DNA of 31,275 bases from an uncultured Dorea sp. (GTDB taxonomy: Bacteria; Bacillota; Clostridia; Lachnospirales; Lachnospiraceae): the NCBI GenBank assembly GCA_910584575.1, contig CAJUBG010000043.1, positions 1 through 31,275 on the forward strand, written 5' to 3'. Positions 23,413-30,922 of this stretch are shown here, piece by piece; within the stretch, counting starts at the first letter, position 1, and the number at the start of each line of letters is the position of its first letter. The notes beneath the pieces are model-generated. The model did not search any database and was not told the DNA's origin. It worked only from the letters and a program-made list of their open reading frames with translations. The position numbers and the translations under genes were made by a program.

Positions 23413-23438
23413 GGACACAGTCCACCCTATGGGTATAC
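23413..23438 (-). other. Copy 2 of the two-hairpin motif, upstream of the symporter
   Basis: Plus-strand GGAC-N3-GTCC (23413-23423) is followed directly by ACCC-N3-GGGT (23424-23434) and ATAC. The 20 fixed bases are identical and in the same order as in the copy at 21833-21886, where the second spacer is 31 nt and holds an inner hairpin. Confidence 0.55.
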
Positions 23439-23474
23439 TAGCATATACTTGGAATCTGCGCAAGTATTTTATTT

Positions 23475-23503
23475 CTATCTGCCGCGTTACTATCTGCCGC
23501 GTT
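23475..23503. repeat. Tandem 14-bp duplication after folD
   Basis: CTATCTGCCGCGTT occurs at 23475-23488 and again at 23490-23503, period 15, ending 3 bp before the folD stop codon. It looks like a recent slippage duplication in the 3' untranslated region. Confidence 0.7.
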
Positions 23504-23506
23504 GGC

Positions 23507-24358
23507 TTAATCGACGACGCTACTGGCGCTCTTTACCACATGCTTCGCCAGCACAGAAGACGTGACGCTTCCGACTCCGGCAGGCACCGGACTGATATAA
23601 GAAGCCTTATTCTTTACCGCCTCATAATCCACGTCTCCGCACAGGACGCCGTTTTCATCCACGTTGATTCCAACGTCTACCACCACGGCGCCTTCGCCTA
23701 TCATATCCTCTGTCACCATCCTGGCTTTCCCTGCCGCTGCCACCAGAATCTCCGCTTTGGCGCACTCTGCCGCCAGGTTCTCTGTCTTAGTATGGCATAC
23801 GGTAACAGTAGCGTTCTCCTTAAGCAAACCCATGGCTAAGGGACGCCCCACCACCATGCTTCTCCCTAAGATTGTCACCCTTTTGCCCCCTGGCTTAATC
23901 CCGTAATACTGAAGCATTTCCATAACTGCCTGCGCTGTGCAGGGCGCAAATCCTGTCTCGTCTCCGGAAAATACCTTTGCCATATTGACCGGACTCATGC
24001 CGTCCACATCCTTTTGAGGATTAATCATAGCCCTTATCGGTTCTTCGTCCAAAGACTCCGGCAGCGGGCGCAGTAACAGGATTCCGTGTACGCCCAAATC
24101 CTCGTTAATCTGAGAAAATGTCTGTTCAAACACCTCCTGGCTTACGTCCTCCGGAAGCTCTGTCACCTGGCAGCAGATTCCTGTCAACTCCATACGTTTT
24201 CTCGCGCCGCGCTCGTAGGACAGGTCGTCTGGCCGCGCGCCCACTCTGATGATGGACAGGCAGGGGGTGACTCCCCTTTTCTTCAAGGCTTCCACCTCTC
24301 TAACCAGCTCGTCCTTCATGGACTTTGCCACGTCGGTTCCCTTCATGGTGATACTCAT
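23507..24358 (-). CDS. folD: FolD methylenetetrahydrofolate dehydrogenase (cyclohydrolase residues altered)
   Basis: A 283-residue FolD protein. The NADP site is seen in TILGRSMVVGRPLAMGL and the folate site in KDVDGMSPVN. Around the catalytic centre the Tyr (48) and the Lys matching E. coli Lys56 (here Lys54) are kept, but the Lys54 equivalent is Ala52. The usual G-I-L-V-Q-L-P-L-P reads GILLLRPLP, so the Gln matching E. coli Gln98 is Leu96. Work on the bifunctional enzyme links this Gln and the Lys to cyclohydrolase chemistry. With a separate cyclohydrolase gene (fchA) directly upstream, this FolD may act mainly as dehydrogenase. GGAGAG precedes the ATG. Confidence 0.92.
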   Translation of the reverse strand: MSITMKGTDVAKSMKDELVREVEALKKRGVTPCLSIIRVGARPDDLSYERGARKRMELTGICCQVTELPEDVSQEVFEQTFSQINEDLGVHGILLLRPLPESLDEEPIRAMINPQKDVDGMSPVNMAKVFSGDETGFAPCTAQAVMEMLQYYGIKPGGKRVTILGRSMVVGRPLAMGLLKENATVTVCHTKTENLAAECAKAEILVAAAGKARMVTEDMIGEGAVVVDVGINVDENGVLCGDVDYEAVKNKASYISPVPAGVGSVTSSVLAKHVVKSASSVVD

Positions 24359-24419
24359 CCCAATCTCTCCTTCTTCTCAATATTCTGTCTGTAACTGATT
24401 CTGCCTTAAAAGGAAAGAA

Positions 24420-25049
24420 TCATCGGATTTTTGCACACACTCCTTCATAGCTTCGCTCTCGGAGTATGGCGCCCTCCTGTATCAAAGCGTCTGCCCTGCG
24501 ATTCAATTCTTCTGCCTGCCCGCGGTTTTTCATCAGCTTCGTGTTGATAAATACATTCAAGGACGCACCCTCAAGCGCCGCCTGGGCAAACAGCACTCCA
24601 ACGCCCACGTCGCTGACCGCAAGCCTGCTGCCCTTCTCCCCCAGAACCTCCAGACACTCCATGACCCTGATGATTGTCTCCATCAACTCCAGCGGAACGA
24701 TGCTTGCCTCATATAAGGCTTTCTCAAGCACCTCCTCCTTGACGGCAATCTCCTCTGGCGTCTCCTTGGGAAGCCCGTAAGCCTTAGATAAAGGCTCAAA
24801 GCACTCTGCATCCTTATCTGTCAGCACAATCAACCGCTGTTTCAGCTCATCCAGACGGGCTAAATTCTCCTTTACCTCATCCTCCACGTCCGCATAGCGT
24901 TTCTTCCCCACAGTCAGGTTCGCCACCATCATCCCAAGGGCAGCAGAGAGCGCCCCAACCGCCGCGCAGGCGCCGCCTCCGCCCGGAACCGGCTTTGCCG
25001 AGGAAAGGTCGTCTATGAAATCCGTTGCTTTTTCTTCTAACATCATCAT
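24420..25049 (-). CDS. fchA: Methenyltetrahydrofolate cyclohydrolase / cyclodeaminase family (FchA)
   Basis: A 209-residue helical protein of the formiminotransferase-cyclodeaminase C-terminal family. The conserved SAKPVPGGGGACAAVGALSAALGMMVANLTVGKKRY stretch (about 17-52) forms the folate-binding core, and the SDVGVGVLFAQAALEGASLNV segment is also typical. In clostridial operons this stand-alone form is FchA, which interconverts methenyl-THF and 10-formyl-THF. ATG 25049 is chosen: AGAGGA overlaps the glyA stop and lies 6 nt upstream, and the homologous region begins right after it. It is 10 bp behind glyA and 61 bp ahead of folD. Cyclodeaminase activity cannot be excluded, but the neighbours favour cyclohydrolase. 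Confidence 0.9.
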   Translation of the reverse strand: MMMLEEKATDFIDDLSSAKPVPGGGGACAAVGALSAALGMMVANLTVGKKRYADVEDEVKENLARLDELKQRLIVLTDKDAECFEPLSKAYGLPKETPEEIAVKEEVLEKALYEASIVPLELMETIIRVMECLEVLGEKGSRLAVSDVGVGVLFAQAALEGASLNVFINTKLMKNRGQAEELNRRADALIQEGAILRERSYEGVCAKIR

Positions 25050-25059
25050 GTGATTTCCT

Positions 25060-26307
25060 CTATACATACAAGGGATACTTTTCGCAAATCTGGTTGACCG
25101 CACTTCGGATCTCGTCAGCCTTCTCGTCAAACTGTGTAACCGCCATCTTGATTAATCCCGCTATTGTCTTCATATCTTCTTCCATAAGGCCCCGCGTGGT
25201 GACAGCCGGTGTGCCGATGCGGATACCGCTGGTCACGAAAGGACTTGCCGGATCGTTGGGCACCGCATTTTTATTGACCGTAATATACACCTCGTCCAGC
25301 CGGTTCTGCATCTCCTTTCCGGAGACGCCCATATTCTGCAAATTAACCAGCATCAGATGGTTGTCCGTACCGCCGCTTACCAGGTCGAAGCCTTCCTCCA
25401 CCATCGCCTTGGCAAGAGCCTTGGCATTCTTCACTACCTGCTGCTGGTAAGTCTTAAATTCCGGCTTTAACGCTTCACCGAAGCAAACCGCCTTGGCAGC
25501 AATGATATGCATCAGCGGCCCTCCCTGGGTTCCTGGGAAAATAGCCTTATCGATAGCCTTGGCATGCTCCTCCTTACACAGAATGATACCGCCCCTCGGC
25601 CCCCTCAGCGTCTTATGGGTGGTACTGGATACCACGTCCGCATAGGGAACCGGACTCTGGTGCAAGCCTGCCGCAACCAGTCCGGCAATATGTGCCATAT
25701 CCACAAACAGGTACGCGCCCACCTCCTTCGCAATATCCGAAAAGATATCAAACCGAATCTCTCTTGGGTATGCGGACGCGCCCGCAACAATCATCTTCGG
25801 CTTACATTCCCTGGCCTGCCGCCTGATCTCGTCATAGTCAAGGAAGCCATCGTCATTGACATTATATGGGACAAAATTGTACAGAAGCCCTGACATATTT
25901 ACCGGAGAACCATGTGTCAAATGGCCGCCATGCGCCAGATTCAGTCCCATTACCGTATCTCCTGGCTTAATTAGAGCCTGATAGACTGCATTGTTCGCAT
26001 TTGCACCGGAATGAGGCTGTACACATGCATGGTCGCAGCCAAACAGCTTCTTCACCCGTTCAATCGCCAGATCCTCCAGGATGTCCACATGCTCGCAGCC
26101 GCCGTAATAGCGTCTCCCCGGATAGCCTTCCGCGTACTTGTTCGTTGGCACTGTTCCCATGGCCAGCATGACCGCCGGACTTACAACATTCTCAGAAGCA
26201 ATCAGCTCTAAGTTCCGTCTCTGGCGGCTAAGCTCCAGATAAAGCGCATCTCCGATCTCCTCGTCAAAGCTTTTGATGTAATCCATCACATCTTGAATCA
26301 TGTTCAT
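25060..26307 (-). CDS. glyA: Serine hydroxymethyltransferase
   Basis: A 415-residue PLP enzyme that converts serine and THF to glycine and 5,10-methylene-THF. The PLP Lys is Lys232 in SSTTHKTLRGPRGG (228-240). NLELIASEN (32-40), KYAEGYPGRRYYGG (57-70), QPHSGANAN (97-105) and FVDMAHIAGLVAAG (201-214) are family landmarks. ATG 26307 is preferred because GGAGGG lies 7 nt upstream; an in-frame ATG at 26322 overlaps that site. It leads the glyA-fchA-folD unit, which makes methylene-, methenyl- and formyl-THF from serine. Confidence 0.96.
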   Translation of the reverse strand: MNMIQDVMDYIKSFDEEIGDALYLELSRQRRNLELIASENVVSPAVMLAMGTVPTNKYAEGYPGRRYYGGCEHVDILEDLAIERVKKLFGCDHACVQPHSGANANNAVYQALIKPGDTVMGLNLAHGGHLTHGSPVNMSGLLYNFVPYNVNDDGFLDYDEIRRQARECKPKMIVAGASAYPREIRFDIFSDIAKEVGAYLFVDMAHIAGLVAAGLHQSPVPYADVVSSTTHKTLRGPRGGIILCKEEHAKAIDKAIFPGTQGGPLMHIIAAKAVCFGEALKPEFKTYQQQVVKNAKALAKAMVEEGFDLVSGGTDNHLMLVNLQNMGVSGKEMQNRLDEVYITVNKNAVPNDPASPFVTSGIRIGTPAVTTRGLMEEDMKTIAGLIKMAVTQFDEKADEIRSAVNQICEKYPLYV

Positions 26308-26364
26308 CGCATTTCCCTCCATTTGTCTTTTAACGTTCTCCGTCTTGGTAAATGTAACAAATCC

Positions 26365-26393
26365 ATCTTACCATATTGCAGGAAGATTCGTAA
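26365..26393 (-). promoter_or_regulatory. Putative glyA promoter
   Basis: On the minus strand TTACGA (26393-26388), a 17-bp spacer and TAAGAT (26370-26365), the latter preceded by TGG as in an extended -10. The weak -35 makes this tentative. Confidence 0.4.
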
Positions 26394-26430
26394 AGACAAA
26401 AATTCCATATGAATTCTATGTTGTAAAGTG

Positions 26431-26459
26431 TTGCCATTCAGAGAATAATTATGTATAAT
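26431..26459 (+). promoter_or_regulatory. Promoter of the flavin reductase-rubredoxin gene
   Basis: TTGCCA (26431-26436), a 17-bp spacer and perfect TATAAT (26454-26459), about 59 bp before the start codon. Confidence 0.75.
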
Positions 26460-26517
26460 TTCCATAATCGTTTATTTGTGCAGAATACTGATTTCAAAGA
26501 AAAAACAGGAGGGCAAG

Positions 26518-27120
26518 ATGGATAAAAAAGCAATGTATAAGCTTACTTACGGACTATTTATTTTGACGGCAAAGGAGGGCGAGAAGGATAACGGGTGTAT
26601 CGTGAACACTGTGACTCAGGTTACCACAGAACCCAACCGTATTACGGTGGCGGTGAATAAGAAGAATTATACCCATGATATGATTCAGCGGACGGGAGCT
26701 TTTAATGTTTCGGTTCTTACGGAGAATTCCAAGTTTGGCACTTATAAACACTGGGGTTTCCAAAGCGGCGCGGACGTTGACAAGATGGAGTCAGTTACGT
26801 TCCAGAGGGCAGAGAATGGGATTGCGTATATCGCGGACGAGTGTAACGCATATATTTCAGCAAAGGTGGTTTCAGCCACAGACCTTGGGACTCACACTCT
26901 GTTTTTGGCGGATGTGACGGACGCCTGCGCGTTGTCGGAGGACGAGTCGGTGACTTATAGTTATTATCAGAGAAAGATTAAGACCGCGCCTAAGGCGGAC
27001 GGGGCGAAGAAAGGGTTTGTCTGTACGGTGTGCGGGTATATCTATGAAGGGGATACGCTGCCGGAGGATTTTGTGTGTCCTTGGTGTAAGCATCCGGCAA
27101 GTGATTTTAAGAGGTTGTAG
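26518..27120 (+). CDS. hrb: Flavin reductase-rubredoxin fusion (high-molecular-weight rubredoxin type)
   Basis: A 200-residue two-domain redox protein. Residues 1-150 are a flavin reductase-like FMN-binding domain (KLTYGLFILTAKEG, NGCIVNTVTQVTTEPNRI, GAFNVSVLTENS). Residues 166-200 are a small rubredoxin-like domain with Cys 169, 172, 187 and 190, pattern C-x2-C-x14-C-x2-C. That spacing is the short form seen at the end of rubrerythrins, not a full-length rubredoxin. The Moorella Hrb protein has the same order and passes electrons from NADH to the flavodiiron protein FprA for NO or oxygen reduction. AGGAGGG lies just before ATG 26518. No flavodiiron gene is adjacent, so its partner must be elsewhere. 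Confidence 0.88.
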   Translation: MDKKAMYKLTYGLFILTAKEGEKDNGCIVNTVTQVTTEPNRITVAVNKKNYTHDMIQRTGAFNVSVLTENSKFGTYKHWGFQSGADVDKMESVTFQRAENGIAYIADECNAYISAKVVSATDLGTHTLFLADVTDACALSEDESVTYSYYQRKIKTAPKADGAKKGFVCTVCGYIYEGDTLPEDFVCPWCKHPASDFKRL

Positions 27121-27149
27121 GGGGATGTTGTATTAGGCATGAGATATAC

Positions 27150-27186
27150 AAGATATGGCGGCTTAGAATGAATTGCGCCATATCTT
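27150..27186. terminator. Hairpin between convergent hrb and DUF1349 genes
   Basis: Perfect 11-bp arms AAGATATGGCG (27150-27160) and CGCCATATCTT (27176-27186). Flanking GAGAT and ATCTC can extend the stem with a small bulge. The U-tract is weak on both strands; position suggests a shared terminator. Confidence 0.6.
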
Positions 27187-27228
27187 ATCTCTCTGTTATC
27201 TCTAAGCCGGCACAGATATAGCAAAAAC

Positions 27229-27828
27229 TTAATCCGGCTGCTGCCCGTCATGAGCCTTCCACTGACACTCCATTATCTGCATATTGGAAAATATAGCTTT
27301 GAAAGAAGATTCTTCCGGCGAACAGGCATAGATACCGAACCTTATTTTCTCTTTTCCGCTATGCATATGGCAGATACGCATCTGGTTAAAGATATGTCCA
27401 TCCTTAGAACACTCGATACAATAGTCATCCTCTCTCCGGCTGAACCGATACCACATTGTTTTTACCGAAGCATCTATAACTGTTGTCGCCCAATCAGAAT
27501 ACCCCATATTAGTTACTACGCTTCCTAAATGCTGGTATTCTTCATTTTCATATTCAACCGAGCCTTTCAGCCAATTCTCGCTATCCAGATACATTACAAT
27601 ACCGCATTGGTCGAATCTATGATGGCTCTCTTTAAATTCCGTCTTAACGATAAAGCTAAAATATTTTTCTTCCGTTTCTATCTGTAAAACAGGGGCATTG
27701 TCATTCTGAAAATGGTAATATGTCCTCTGCCACAAATCCGTATGCGGTTTTGTGATAATCTCGACTGTGTCATGGTCTATTCTGTAACTTTTCGGTTCTC
27801 TCGTCCAGTTGAATTTAGTTAAATCCAT
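27229..27828 (-). CDS. DUF1349 domain protein (concanavalin A-like fold)
   Basis: A 199-residue single-domain DUF1349 protein. The beta-sandwich core is recognisable from FDQCGIVMYLDSENWLKGSVEYENEE (about 72-97) and LGSVVTNMGYSDWATT (about 101-116), both highly typical. The family has a lectin/glucanase-like fold with no settled enzymatic role; some members are linked to carbohydrate metabolism. It has no signal peptide and no membrane helix, so it is cytoplasmic. GGAGG lies about 8 nt before the ATG. It appears to be a single-gene unit, ending at the shared hairpin with hrb. Confidence 0.88.
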   Translation of the reverse strand: MDLTKFNWTREPKSYRIDHDTVEIITKPHTDLWQRTYYHFQNDNAPVLQIETEEKYFSFIVKTEFKESHHRFDQCGIVMYLDSENWLKGSVEYENEEYQHLGSVVTNMGYSDWATTVIDASVKTMWYRFSRREDDYCIECSKDGHIFNQMRICHMHSGKEKIRFGIYACSPEESSFKAIFSNMQIMECQWKAHDGQQPD

Positions 27829-27905
27829 AATTCTTTCCTCCGTAACATTATTTACTAAAAATATACTTCAAAATTATGATTATTACAATATGGAATCATT
27901 CAATT

Positions 27906-28685
27906 TTATTCTCTCAACTGTTTCAAGCTAACCTCATAAGCTATATATTCCTTCTCAAAATGATACCCTAGCTTCTCCGCCAACGCCACCGACTGCCGAT
28001 TCTGCGCATCCCAACTGGGATACCATCCCCTCTTAAGGCACTCAAGAAGCAACTTCGCCCCGCAAATACTGGCAAGCCCTTTCCTGCGGAAATCTTCCCT
28101 GGTATCAATCTGCACCTCTATCCCTCCCCTGTAACCAGAGTAAGAAGAAGCGCCGGAAATTATTTCGCCATCCTTCATGATTACCGCGCCAAGACCATGC
28201 TTTTGATATTTATCAAAAGTGTCATACTGGGATACCCAATCCCTGCACCACTTTATTTCTTTGCATTTCCGGAATAAGCTCTCGTCCATCAGCATCAAAA
28301 TATATCCATCCGGCAATTTGCTTACCATATCCTTAAGCGCCTTTTGGTCAAAAATATCCGGCTCTTTCTTAATCGCATAGCGAATCACTTTTTTTGCATG
28401 TTCCCCATAACATACCTCTATCAACTTTGCCCATTCCTCATTCTGCGGAACCATAATCACAAACTCTCGCCCGCTTCTCCCCGATTCATATAGTACCAGC
28501 TCTTTGCCAGGCTTTCCTGCAAAAAAGCAGAAATCACCCAACAGAGCCATGGCAGAAGCCGGTTTTTCCAGTGCGTCTGCATAGATTGTCCCCATTACGC
28601 CCTGCTGACAGGACCAGATCATGGTTTCCTGCCATCCTGCAAACAATGGGACTGAATTTTCGGTTTGTAATAATCTGTAAATCAT
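27906..28685 (-). CDS. GNAT family N-acetyltransferase (ZmaR-like)
   Basis: A 259-residue protein of the GNAT_acetyltran group that includes the zwittermicin A resistance protein. The N-terminal half is a degenerate GNAT-like lobe. The C-terminal half carries the acetyl-CoA loop in VQIDTREDFRRKGLASICGAKLLLECL (about 190-217), followed by WDAQNRQSVALAEKLGYHFEKEYIAYEV. Members acetylate small molecules or peptides, and this one's substrate is unknown. It lies 32 bp behind the Fic gene on the same strand and may be co-transcribed with it. Confidence 0.85.
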   Translation of the reverse strand: MIYRLLQTENSVPLFAGWQETMIWSCQQGVMGTIYADALEKPASAMALLGDFCFFAGKPGKELVLYESGRSGREFVIMVPQNEEWAKLIEVCYGEHAKKVIRYAIKKEPDIFDQKALKDMVSKLPDGYILMLMDESLFRKCKEIKWCRDWVSQYDTFDKYQKHGLGAVIMKDGEIISGASSYSGYRGGIEVQIDTREDFRRKGLASICGAKLLLECLKRGWYPSWDAQNRQSVALAEKLGYHFEKEYIAYEVSLKQLRE

Positions 28686-28717
28686 TTTTACCTCTCAATA
28701 ATTCTCTCTGCATACAA

Positions 28718-29611
28718 TTATTCATCCAGCATCATTAAGTAATTGTCCAACCGTGCATTTACATAACCTGCAAACAACTTTTCCATTGCACCAGGATTAT
28801 GCTTTACATAGTACTCGTCAAACGCATTGTAATAAGAAACCCGATCTGCAAACTTAATATCAATTGGCGGCAATCCGGCTTTCATCAATTCCAAATTTAC
28901 AAGCAACCGTCCAGTTCTGCCGTTTCCATCAATAAAAGGGTGAATCCCCTCGAATTCAATATGGAACCGTGCAAGCCTTGTAATGATATGTTCAGCGCTG
29001 TTTCTATAAGCCTCAATCAACAATTCCATTTTAGGCTGAATCAAATATGGATGCACCGGCTCGTGTTTCGCACCCATGATCCTGACAGGTACTTTTCTGT
29101 AAACCCCCCTGTCCTCTCGTTTATCCGCCAATACAAGATAATGGATCTGCTTGATGATACTCTCCGATAACGGCACTTGATCTTTTACTAAATCCCGCAC
29201 AAAATCAAATGCTTCCTTATGTCCGACTGCCTCCATATGGTCCTTTAACGGTTTTCTGTCAATCGTTAGTCCACGCAAAACCATATCTGTCTCCCGCAAG
29301 GTCAAAGTATTTCCCTCAATTGCAGTAGAATTATAGGTGTACTCAACAATGAATTCCTCGGTCAGACGTTCCAATTCCCCCTCAGTCAGAGGTCGTCTGG
29401 AATCCAACTCCCTTTTCTTCCTATTTATAGCTGTCAGTAAGCTTTCTCTTGCTTTAAACCGTCCATCCTCTGGTTTTCTCGCATCTGCCGGAATCCTCCA
29501 ACTGCGTCCTTCACGGGCAGCACCTGAAATCTTACCTTCTGCGCATAATATGCGCACGCGCCTGTCAGAAATCCCCCACTTCTCCGAAGCCTGTTTTACC
29601 GTCATATACAT
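28718..29611 (-). CDS. Fic domain protein with N-terminal helix-turn-helix and built-in inhibitory helix
   Basis: A 297-residue Fic protein. Residues 1-45 resemble an excisionase/MerR-type helix-turn-helix (VKQASEKWGISDRRVRILCAEG, then SWRIPADARKP). The inhibitory motif S-x-x-x-E-G is at 95-100 (STAIEG), N-terminal to the Fic fold, making it a class II, self-inhibited enzyme. The catalytic motif HPFIDGNGRTGR (224-235) is intact, with His224 as base. Fic enzymes transfer AMP to target hydroxyls; the target here is unknown. Because Glu99 can block ATP, no separate antitoxin is needed. GAGGTG precedes the ATG by 8 nt and a good promoter lies upstream. Confidence 0.92.
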   Translation of the reverse strand: MYMTVKQASEKWGISDRRVRILCAEGKISGAAREGRSWRIPADARKPEDGRFKARESLLTAINRKKRELDSRRPLTEGELERLTEEFIVEYTYNSTAIEGNTLTLRETDMVLRGLTIDRKPLKDHMEAVGHKEAFDFVRDLVKDQVPLSESIIKQIHYLVLADKREDRGVYRKVPVRIMGAKHEPVHPYLIQPKMELLIEAYRNSAEHIITRLARFHIEFEGIHPFIDGNGRTGRLLVNLELMKAGLPPIDIKFADRVSYYNAFDEYYVKHNPGAMEKLFAGYVNARLDNYLMMLDE

Positions 29612-29637
29612 AAAGAGTACACCTCACTTTCTAAAAC

Positions 29638-29666
29638 ATTATACCCGCTTTTCGGAACAATATCAA
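29638..29666 (-). promoter_or_regulatory. Promoter of the Fic gene
   Basis: On the minus strand TTGATA (29666-29661), a 17-bp spacer and perfect TATAAT (29643-29638), 27 bp before the Fic start codon. Confidence 0.75.
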
Positions 29667-29728
29667 TCGCAAAGGAATCATATACTCTGTCCCCATTGTT
29701 TCTGAAAGTTCGGCAGCCGAATATTTTA

Positions 29729-30913
29729 TTAATATTTCCTCCACACCATTTTGTCTATAATTCCCGTATAACTCTGAATTAGCTTCACAACCTTCGTGCT
29801 CACATTCTCATCCACATAATCCGGCACCGGAACTCCACAATCCCCGTTAAGGTTCATCCCCACCGCAGTCTTTACCCCCTGCAAAAGCGACTTCCCGTCA
29901 ATCCCCGCCAGCACAAAGCAGGCTTTATCCAGGGCTTCCGGCCTTTCTGTGCTGGTACGGATGCACACTGCCGGAAAACTTTTCCCGATACTTGTAAAAA
30001 AGCTGCTTTCTTCCGGTAATGTTCCTGAATCGGAAACCACCGCAAACGCATTCATCTGCAGTTGGTTATAATCATGGAACCCTAAAGGCTCATGCCTTAC
30101 CACCCGCCTGTCCAGGACAAATCCTGTCTCCTCCAGGCGTCTCCTGCTTCTTGGATGGCAGGAATACAGAATCGGCATGTCATAACTCTCTGCCATCTGA
30201 TTAACGGCTGTAAACAGGGAGGTAAAATTCTTCTCCGTGTCGATATTCTCCTCCCGGTGGGCGGATAGCAGGATGTATTTCTTCGGTTCCAGGTCCAGAC
30301 GCTTCAAGATATCCGAACCCTCAATGTCAGGCAAATTCTGGCGAAGCACCTCCGCCATAGGCGAACCTGTCACATACACCCTCTCCTTTGGCAGACCACA
30401 TTCATGCAGGTATTTTCTCGCGTGTTCCGAATAAGCCAGGTTCACGTCTGATATGATGTCCACAATGCGGCGGTTGGTCTCCTCCGGCAGACACTCATCC
30501 TTACACCGGTTTCCCGCCTCCATGTGGAAAATCGGGATGTGCAGGCGTTTTGCGGATATGGCGGACAGGCAGCTATTGGTGTCGCCCAAAATCAAAAGGG
30601 CGTCCGGATGAATGGTAGCCATTAGCTTATAGGAGCAGTTGACGATATTTCCAACCGTAGCGCCCAAATCCTCTCCCGCCGCGTCCATGTAGACGTCAGG
30701 GGCTCCCAGCTTCAAATCATGGAAAAACACACCGTTTAAGTTATAGTCATAATTCTGTCCGGTGTGGGCCAGGATACAGTCAAAATAACTCCTGCATTTC
30801 TGGATGACTGCGCTTAAACGGATGATTTCCGGACGTGTCCCCACGATAATGAGAAGTTTTAATCTGCCGTTTTCCTGGAAATGTATTTCTGTGTAGTCTG
30901 TTTTCATCTTCAT
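29729..30913 (-). CDS. capG: UDP-N-acetylglucosamine 2-epimerase, CapG/WbjD-like
   Basis: A 394-residue non-hydrolysing UDP-GlcNAc 2-epimerase-fold enzyme. Landmarks are LLIIVGTRPEIIRLS (20-34), AHTGQNYDYN, LILGDTNSCLSA, and FHMEAGNRCKDECLPEETNRRIVD with the catalytic acidic residues, plus SAHREENID and SDSGTLPEES. The GNRCKDE signature fits the WbjD/CapG subgroup, which makes UDP-N-acetyl-L-fucosamine together with CapE and CapF. The gene directly upstream is the end of capF, supporting that assignment. AGGAG lies close to ATG 30913; ATG 30907 (two codons later) has a better 9-nt spacer, so the start is uncertain by two residues. Confidence 0.9.
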   Translation of the reverse strand: MKMKTDYTEIHFQENGRLKLLIIVGTRPEIIRLSAVIQKCRSYFDCILAHTGQNYDYNLNGVFFHDLKLGAPDVYMDAAGEDLGATVGNIVNCSYKLMATIHPDALLILGDTNSCLSAISAKRLHIPIFHMEAGNRCKDECLPEETNRRIVDIISDVNLAYSEHARKYLHECGLPKERVYVTGSPMAEVLRQNLPDIEGSDILKRLDLEPKKYILLSAHREENIDTEKNFTSLFTAVNQMAESYDMPILYSCHPRSRRRLEETGFVLDRRVVRHEPLGFHDYNQLQMNAFAVVSDSGTLPEESSFFTSIGKSFPAVCIRTSTERPEALDKACFVLAGIDGKSLLQGVKTAVGMNLNGDCGVPVPDYVDENVSTKVVKLIQSYTGIIDKMVWRKY

Positions 30914-30922
30914 TTTCTCCTC

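Noticed and set aside
23289..23506. Glycine riboswitch or T-box in the symporter leader (AGGGTGGAC on the minus strand looks like the T-box AGGGTGG box)
   Set aside because: The T-box continuation (ACCGCG) and specifier stem are absent, and no glycine-aptamer core was found. The match is part of the GGAC/GTCC two-hairpin motif.
27906..29611. Fic plus acetyltransferase as a toxin-antitoxin or GNAT-type toxin pair
   Set aside because: The Fic protein carries its own inhibitory motif, and the GNAT protein is the long ZmaR-like type rather than a small TacT-like toxin. No antitoxin-like small ORF is visible.
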